A stretch of DNA of 64,000 nucleotides from Lantana camara. Taxonomy: Eukaryota; Streptophyta; Magnoliopsida; Lamiales; Verbenaceae. Position 1 is the stretch's first letter. Every line of letters begins with the position of its first letter. Positions 57,581 through 64,000 of the stretch are shown here, one piece after another. The notes under the pieces were generated by a model, which was not told the origin of the DNA, searched no databases, and saw only the letters and a list, made by a program, of their open reading frames with translations. The position numbers and the translations under genes are program-made. Location: positions 100,845,501-100,909,500 of the forward strand of contig CM074857.1 in assembly GCA_037501455.1 (NCBI GenBank), read 5' to 3'.

Positions 57581-58911
57581 CTAACTTAACTCAATGGCCC
57601 ATTTTATCAATCTTCCAGACACGTCCGGTTTGGACAACACTTGCTTCAGAGGCTGATCAGTAAGGACAGTTATTGAGTGCGCTTGGAAGTAAGGCGTCAA
57701 CCGTCTCGATGCGTTGATGAGGGCGAATGCGAATTTTTCAATTTCCAAGTACTTCTTCTCGGCCCCTTGCAATGTTTTGCTTAAATAATAAACAGGCAAA
57801 TGCTTACGCTCCCGTATGGCTATTAAAACCGCGCTCATTGCTTCTGTGGAAATAGAGAGGTACATAAACAACCTTTCGCCATCAATGGGTTTTGTTAATA
57901 ACATAGCGCTCGAAAGGTAAGCCTTCATGTTTTGCAGTGCTTTTTCACATTCTTCAGTCCAAGCAAAGTTTCGTGCATTTCGCAAGATTTTGAAGAAAGG
58001 AAGGTTTCTATCCGTCGAGCGTGAAATAAATCTATTTAGGGAAATGATTTTCCCTACTAGCACTTGCACTTCCCTAAGATTACGAGGGGAGGAGATGTCT
58101 AAGATAGTCTTGATTTTCTCGGGATTGGCTTCAATCCCCCTCTGGCTAACCATGTAGCCTAAGAACTTTCCCCTCGTACTCCAAAAGTACATTTTGAAGG
58201 ATTTAATTCCATCTCATACTGGCGCAAAATGGTGAAAGTGCGCTTGAGATCCTCCAGGTGCGAGCCCTGACGCTCGCTCTTGACAATCATATCATCTACG
58301 TCTACTTCCATGGATCCTCCAATTTCTTTCTCAAACATCTTGTTGACAAGGCGCTGATAAGTGGCTCCAGCGTTCTTGAGCCCAAAAGGCATGACCAAGA
58401 AGCAATATACACCCAGGTGGACAACAAATGAAGTTTTGGGGTGGTCATCCGGAGCCATAAAGATTTGATAATACCCTTGAAAGGCATCCATCATACTCAT
58501 GAGTTCGTATCCTGCGGTCGAATCCACCAATTGGTCTATACGGGGCAAGGGGTAAGGATCCTTAGGGCAAGCCTTGTTGAGATCAGTGAAGTCGTTGCAC
58601 ATGCGCCATTTATTCGCGCTCTTGGGCACCAATACCACATTACATAGCCATTCGGGATATAGTATTGGCTCAATGTACTGGGCCTTGAGAAGTTTGTTAA
58701 CTTCTTCCTCAATAACTTTCTTTCGAAAACCGTACACATCCCGCTTCTTCTGCTTTATTGGCTTAAACGAGGGGTCCACATTGAGCCTGTGGACTATGAC
58801 GTTTGGGTCAATCCCAGTAAGGTCAGATGTTTTCCATTCGAAAACGTCGATATTTTCTCTGCGGAAGTCAATCATCATGATCTGCGAGGGTCCCCTAAAG
58901 GTTGGACCCAA
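57581..58911 (-). pseudogene. Tat 2 reverse transcriptase and degenerate RNase H
   Basis: RT: IDPNVIVHRLNVDPSFKPIK, VVLVPKSANKWRMCNDFTDL, PLPRIDQLVDSTAGYE and FQGYYQIFMAPDD. The catalytic box reads VDVDDMIV, with Asp replacing Tyr (codon 58300-58302). The frame shifts near 58165. RNase H: YLSISTEAMSAVLIA (catalytic Asp absent, as in Tat 1), YYLSKTLQGAEKKYLEIEK and TDQPLKQVLSKPDVSGR. Confidence 0.85.
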
Positions 58912-60240
58912 TCTGAGTAGTTTTATCCTTGTTCCCTGGTTCTAGCTCAATAGTAAGGAATTTCTCTGATGGCTCGATTCTCATTTCTGGGCAGGGAAGG
59001 TCAAGCGTTCTCTTCTTTCCTGTCAAGCATCCATCATTAAGGGGCTCATTCGTATCACGCTCTTCTCCTTCAGAAGAGGACTCTTCCACCGCTCCTGGAG
59101 GAGCACTTTCGAGGGGGATATCGGTGTTAGAATCGTTCCTTTTGTTCATCTTAGGCCTCTTTTGCATGGGACCATCCTCGTCCAGATTGGGGAAATCAAC
59201 GGATTTCTTGGTGGACCCAATTTGAAATGTTTTCTCCGTTTTAGGCTTTCTGAGGGATAGCATGTAGCAGTCCCAAGCCTCTCGAACGTTGCACAAAACT
59301 TCTCCTACACCCTCGGGGGTAGGGAATTTGATTTTCTGGTGGTAAGTGGAGATAATCGCTCTGAAGTCTACAAGCCGGTCGCCCGATTATGATGTTGTAT
59401 GGAATGTCAATTTCAACCACCGCGTAGGTGACCATGAGCGTTTTGCGTTGTGGGGCCCGGCCAAATAAAGTGGCCAAGCGAATTCGCCCCCGTGGGACAA
59501 CTTTAGAACCTCCAAAGCCAATGAGGACTGTTTTGAGGGGTTCAAGCGGGATGTTGGTAACATTCATCTTTTGGAACGTGGTATAAGGTAAAACGTTAAC
59601 AGAGCTTCCACTATCCACTAACACCCTCTTTACAATGTGATTGTGGACATCTAAGCTAACCACCATGGGACAGTCAGAGGTCTCACTAACCCCATGGGGT
59701 GTTACAATATGCTCTAAGTCCTTATCTGTAAATCCTATCACATCATGTTCCCTTGAGCGGTCGTCTTTGGATTCTTGGATGGCAAAGACTAGCCTGGGTT
59801 CCGAGGGGCGTTGATCATAACTCCGGACGAAACGCCGTCGTGAGGCGTTGGAGTCTCCCCCTGATGACCCTCCTGCTATCATGTTGATAACCACGAAAGG
59901 GGTGTTTTCTTGCTCTGAAGTCTTCCCTTTGCCACGGTGGCTACTCTCTGTGGGGCCGCGCCCTTGTGGGCTCCTCGAGGGCGAGCGACTTCGTGGTTTT
60001 TCCCTCCCCCGCTCGTTGCAGCGCTCATCATAACGCTCCAACATCTTAACGAACTCCTTCAAGTGGCCCCCAGCGATGAGCCTTTGAATTTCAACCTCCA
60101 GTTGGCGGCATTCATTTGTATCATGCCCCCTTTGCTTATGGAAAGCACAGTACTTATTTGAGCGTCTCAAAGCCTTTGTGTCCTTCATCTTCGTGGTCCT
60201 TTTGAAGAGTTTCTTATCAGACAAGGTGTAAACTTCCGAG
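58895..60240 (-). pseudogene. Tat 2 nucleocapsid, protease and linker
   Basis: Starts with SDKKLFKRTTKMKDTKA, then a zinc-knuckle-like CAFHKQRGHDTNEC (CX2HX4HX4C, usual in Tat). The aspartic protease has VLVDSGSSVNVLPYTTF and RIRLATLFGRAPQRKTL. A frame change near 59390 follows IIIGRPA. The linker from 59296 (MCNVREAWDCYMLSLR) runs to PSEKFLTIELEPGNKDK. Confidence 0.85.
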
Positions 60241-61655
60241 ATAGGCCTGTTAAAAGGGACACGCTCTAGTCTTCGTGGAGGGGGAGGTGATTTGCGACGC
60301 TCTCTATGAGGAGGCTCCTTTCGTCCTAGTTCGCTTTTAGAGGATCTGGAATGCCTTGGAGCGTTGGATCAATACATGCCTTCGAGCGCGAAGTAGGGCT
60401 CGGCTATCTCTCTCATTGCCATCAGAGATGTGGGGCGTTTCTTCACGATGGAATCAGCAAATTTCTTACTCACATATTGCTTATGATTGCAGGACTTGAA
60501 AAGGACGTGGATCAGGAAATCCATGGAGGGCCTTTCCACCAGCAGCACCTCTTTGTTGAAACGAGCGAAGAATGATCGAAGGGATTCATGCTCGCCTTGA
60601 ACCAGATTATACAGGGCAGTGGGTGTGGTGACAGGAGCGTTCAAGGAATTAAAATGGTTCAGGAAGGCGTTCGTGAGTTCACCATAGGAGTGGATCGAAC
60701 TTGGCGGCAGACGCTTGTACCACTCTTGGGCCATCCCCACAATGGAAGTGACAAACACCTTGGCCCAGTAATGGCTAGAGTGTTCGTATAAATACATCAA
60801 ATGTAAGAAATGGTCCAAGTGCTCTGCGGGGTCGGTGGTCCCATCATAGCGATCGACTGATGTTGGGACCTTGCCCATGCCTGCCTGGGCTACCAGGACT
60901 TCTTCCACGAGGGGAGATCCCTTCGCGAGTGGATGGTGGTTGTAACATCCGAAATTCTCCTCCTGCTCTACTTGGTATGGAACGTGCTGCTGGCGAACGT
61001 TGCGTCGTGCGTTTTTGGCTTTCTCCCGCTCGTCCCCAGCGTGGGGGACTTGGGATCGCGCTCCAGAGAGCTGTCCCACCATATCCTGCAATTCCTACAG
61101 CTGGTCTTACATAGTCGCGAGGAGGTTAGGATCTTTCCTTCTGATTTAGCTTCCTCGTTGGGATGCTTGGGGCCCCCGCTTCGACGCTCGAGAGTGGACT
61201 TCCTCCTCAATATGGACTCTTTCTGTAGGCTCCCGGCCTCCGTCAGCGGGGATACGCTCGTTATCCCTCGGATTTGGAACTTCCTTGACAGGCAGTGGCG
61301 GCGGCCGAGCCCTCAAGATGGCATGTGCTTCCATGAGAGGATGAGCCTGCAATCCTCCAAGAGGAGGGGCAGCTGGAGTGGCCTGCCCAGAGGGGAAATA
61401 CAGGGATTGAAACCTTTCCCATGCTCCCTGGGCTACCTGAACCTCGCACTGGGCATAAAGAGCCCGCAGCTGCTGAGGGGTTAAAGGGGGCAAATCCACC
61501 CCTTCAAGCTCCCTTGGGATTACCACCGGGAGCTGAGGTTCAGGCAGCCCAGGGAGCATGGGAAAGGTTTCGAGCTGGACCTTCCCGGTGTGGTAAGGTT
61601 GAACCGGTGGCATCATGACAGTGGGCGTAAACATGTATCCTGGCGGTGGCATCAT
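60241..61655 (-). pseudogene. Tat 2 gag (matrix/capsid)
   Basis: Start 61655 (MMPPPGYMFTPT). The N-terminal part has LTPQQLRALYAQCEVQVAQG and WERFQSLYF. A stop lies at 61146. The capsid resumes at 61091 with KVPTSVDRYDGTTDPAEHL, YWAKVFVTSIVGMAQEWYK and GEHESLRSFFARFNKE. Compared with Tat 1, the segment LETFPMLPGLPEPQLP is an insertion, encoded by an inverted copy of the DNA for EVQVAQGAWERF (61409-61445). Confidence 0.85.
61409..61571. repeat. 37-bp inverted duplication in Tat 2 gag
   Basis: Arms 61409-61445 and 61535-61571 are complementary at 36 of 37 positions with an 89-bp spacer; the shared core is CCCATGCTCCCTGGGCT. Both arms are translated in the gag frame, in opposite sense. Confidence 0.95.
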
Positions 61656-61784
61656 ATAGTGTTTGAGAGCGGACCCACTGGTTCTGGGGAAGTTGTGGAA
61701 GAGTGGGGAGTTGCGTGCCTCTAAAAAGTGTTGGGTGTTTGTTTTTCAACAAGCAAGAGAGAGAGAGAGATGAACTGAGAATGG

Positions 61785-61808
61785 GTTTCCCACAGACGAC
61801 GCCAAAAA
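61785..61808 (-). other. Tat 2 primer binding site region
   Basis: The minus strand reads TTTTTGGCGTCGTCTGTGGG directly after the 5' LTR end, close to the Tat-type PBS. A short GA repeat (about 61750-61770) lies in the leader. Confidence 0.7.
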
Positions 61809-62642
61809 TGATGGGTCTGTAAATGGGGTACAGAGTCCAATCACTTTAGAATTTATTTAAAGATGGGGAAACCGATGGTGATCACCGGGAAAGATGGTGG
61901 GCTCAACCTGCTAGGACAAACACCAGAGAAACAGAGGTCAGACGGCCAAGCTGGGGGAACTGGGGGTGATTCCCAGTTTGGCTCTCCGATGATCAAGTCA
62001 GATGATGATCTGAAAGAGAGTATATGCGAAGTATGAAGTTACAGTAATGGATGTTGCTTACAGTGGAGGAGATGAACTCGCCTATTTATAGTTGAGGGTC
62101 AGGGACCCTTTGGTCATTTGTACTGTGTGGTCCTGGCCGAATGTTGCCCTAACACGTGGTGTTGCGAGAGAGAAACCTAGGAGGAATCTTCTGCAAAAGC
62201 TGGTGGAAGTTAGTGTGGGCAACAGGGGCAAGTGCGCGGGCATGTACGGGGTGTCAAAGAGCCGTTTTAGGGGTTGGTAACGAGGGCTTAAGAGCACGCT
62301 CATGTCAACAAAGGGCCTTGGAGCCATAGAACCCGCTAAGGGATGGAGGCCGAGGCTTATGCAACGAGGAGGAGTGGAAACTTCCCTGAGGGAGAGTACC
62401 GCTCGAAGAGAGCTTTCTTGATGAATTGTAGCTTAGCCTAACGTTGCGAAGTGTGTTCGTTAGAAAGCGGTAGCGTTAGTCATGCGTGTGCGGGGAAGGA
62501 ATGGCACGTGTCCTTGATGAACCTTGATGCTTGACGGGTTTAGACGCTCGTGTAAAATTACCTTAATCACAAGAGGACATGTGTTATTATCCTGAGTTGC
62601 CACGTGTCCAAACGTGGGACGAGCGTATTTTTGACCCCAACA
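61809..62642 (-). repeat. Tat 2 5' LTR (834 bp)
   Basis: TGATGGGTCTGTAAATGG to GACCCCAACA; the terminal CCATCA has become CCAACA. The sense TATA box is at about 62082-62093. Confidence 0.95.
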
Positions 62643-62647
62643 ACCTT

Positions 62648-64000
62648 GTTATCAAAATATTTCCAAAATATTTTAATAAAGCAGCGGAAAAAATCGGGCA
62701 GCATAACTCTAATATATACAGACATCGATAACATAATTTTAAATCATCTAGCATATAATCACAATATGAAAATATTAATTTTGGCAGCATAACGGTATTA
62801 CTGTACTGCAAATTTGGCTATCAACGGCACTTTTCCAGCACCTCGATATTTTCTCGTGAAACCGGCAGAGCTTCCCTGCAATATCCCCGATTAAGAAACT
62901 AGAGTGTAGGCTCCGGCAGTATTTCGCTAAATACTTTGAGAAAATATTTTTCTAGAAAAACCCTTTTTTCTAAAACTAGAAAATCCCTATTTTCTAATTA
63001 ATTAAGTGGATTATATATTAATTATATAATCACCTAATTAAATAATTAATTAATCCTTAAATTAAGGATTAATTAACAAGTTGCGAGAGAAAGAAAATTT
63101 CAGACCTTTTGAAACTGAAAAACAAAGCTAGAAATTGAATTACAAAATGAAATGAGCAAAGGCCCTATTTATAGACAAGGTTTAGGGTCAATTTCGTCCA
63201 AAAAAATGAAAAATTGGCGTGCACTCCAAGGGCCGACGACGAATCCGGGACTACCACGTGGAAGATTACGCCGCCACGAGCACGCGCCAAACGCCCACCG
63301 CATGCGCCCGGACGCGCCTCCAGTGGCGGCTGTGTGGCTGGCACGTATGCTGCTCACGGCAGCATGAGCAGTTACCATGTGTCGAACCGGTCAGGCCCAA
63401 CCGGTCGGTTCAACTTGGTCTGGACCAGGAGACACGTGGCGAAATCTCATTTGTCCACATGTCCAGGTCGGATTGACACTATCAGACCCTACCTAAACCC
63501 GTGTTCGGCCCGGACCATTTCCAGGCATGATCTAGGCCGCTAACTCGGGCAATGTGGCGCGATCCTGGCCGTCCACGTGTCGTGCCACTTGGTGCCCTGT
63601 CAGCGCCACTTAGCACCTTACTCGTTGACGTGGCGTGACACCTCAGCTGCCACGTCAGCAAAAAAAAATATTATTTTTTTTTCCAGAAAAAATTTTATTT
63701 TCTCCAAAATAAAATTCTGGGCATTTCCAACTTTTTGGAATTTAATTTATTTTCTCAAAATAAATTCCTTGGCTATTTTCAAACACTTTTGAAAAATCAT
63801 TTCTCTCTCTTCTTTTAATATTTTCTCATTGATCTTCGTTGGGGCTTGTGGGGGGACCTGCAGGACTAATTAATCTTAGCTCCAAATGGGTCAATATATT
63901 ATCAACCCATATTTAATTCCACTAAATAAATATTGTTGCACTCTAAAATTAATTAAATTATTCACGAATTTCTCGATCTAGAATAATTTTGCATTTTTAC
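62648..64000 (-). repeat. Copia K 5' LTR, main part (runs off the window)
   Basis: Resumes GTTATCAAAATATTTCC after Tat 2 and aligns with 46731 onward and 41994-43200. The TATA box CTATAAATAG on the minus strand lies at about 63166-63175, and the ACGT-core cluster at about 63560-63660. A block present in the other copies (CCATGACAATAATTGATTACC region) is missing near 63907. The LTR start is beyond 64000. Confidence 0.9.

Larger units (their letters stand above)
53361..62642 (-). mobile_element. Tat-lineage Ty3/gypsy element 2 (9.28 kb), degenerate
   Basis: The LTRs are 53361-54195 (3') and 61809-62642 (5'). The TSD is ACCTC (53356-53360) and ACCTT (62643-62647), one base decayed. Gag-pol is on the minus strand; an antisense gene is on the + strand next to the 3' LTR. 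The LTRs differ at roughly 55 positions by eye (6-7%). Its LTRs are unrelated in sequence to Tat 1, but its proteins are clearly homologous, so it is a separate family of the same lineage. Confidence 0.95.
29061..64000 (-). mobile_element. Copia element K: nested, incomplete in window
   Basis: The minus-oriented Ty1/copia element spans the rest of the window. Its 3' LTR is 29061-43948, its internal region 43949-53292 (PPT at 43949-43968, PBS at 53279-53290), and its 5' LTR starts at 53293 and runs past 64000. The parts are separated by two Tat gypsy elements and two solo LTRs, each with an identifiable TSD. When these are discounted the 3' LTR is about 2226 bp, matching the 2228-bp solo LTR of the same family. 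The coding region has many stops and frameshifts, so K is old and dead. Confidence 0.9.

Noticed and set aside
1..64000. tRNA or rRNA genes
   Set aside because: I looked for cloverleaf-like A/B box pairs and conserved rRNA blocks and saw none. The tRNA-like matches are only primer binding sites.

Overview
This window is plant nuclear DNA, almost certainly from a flowering plant. It is an intergenic retrotransposon cluster. It carries plant-specific LTR-retrotransposon lineages (Athila, Tat, a Tekay/Del-like gypsy element, Ty1/copia), short hAT-type MITEs, and one degenerate F-box gene. I see no rRNA, tRNA, CRISPR or prokaryotic features. Nearly every strong open reading frame belongs to a mobile element. 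The nesting order can be read from target-site duplications (TSDs) found directly in the sequence.

Layout. 1-8843: AT-rich DNA with a 259-bp tandem duplication, GT and TA microsatellites, an unrecognised coding remnant (about 3330-3851), an F-box/FBA pseudogene on the minus strand (5789 to 4193) split by a MITE, two further MITEs (6084-6525, 6629-6901) and a 57-bp tandem repeat. 8844-29060: a minus-oriented Tekay/Del-like gypsy derivative. It has LTRs of about 3.9 kb but only about 1.3 kb of internal DNA. Its 3' LTR is split by a young Athila element (11316-23618, TSD TACTG). Its 5' LTR carries a truncated copia LTR and is then cut at 29061 by a copia element. 29061-64000+: one very disrupted copia element on the minus strand, here called K. 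Its 3' LTR (29061-43948) is split by Tat element 1 (29332-41988, TSD GATAT). Its internal region (43949-53292) is split by two solo LTRs (44439-46382, TSD AGCTC; 46664-48891, TSD CCTTT). Its 5' LTR (53293 to beyond the window) is split by Tat element 2 (53361-62642, TSD ACCTC/ACCTT). Tat element 1 itself carries a 701-bp hAT insertion with an 8-bp TSD. The deepest nest is therefore four layers: Tekay-like, copia K, Tat 1, hAT.

The Athila element is the only one that looks recent. Its two 1697-bp LTRs differ at 8 positions by my count, and its gag-pol frame is uninterrupted for about 1880 codons. Its env-like ORF has a single frameshift. Both Tat elements encode gag, protease, RT, a degenerate RNase H, a second archaeal-type RNase H and integrase, all broken by stops and frameshifts. 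Each also carries an antisense gene between pol and the 3' LTR, with its own TATA box.

The items most worth follow-up are: (1) two near-perfect inverted duplications, one 37 bp in Tat 2 gag and one about 89 bp in the copia K leader, which look like templated strand-switch events; (2) the conserved antisense transcription unit of the Tat elements; (3) an Asp-to-Asn change at the first catalytic residue of integrase in both Tat families; (4) an array of eight quasi-palindromes in the Athila U3. Mobile-element structure and TSDs are read directly from the sequence. Lineage names rest on recognised protein families and were not confirmed by a database search.
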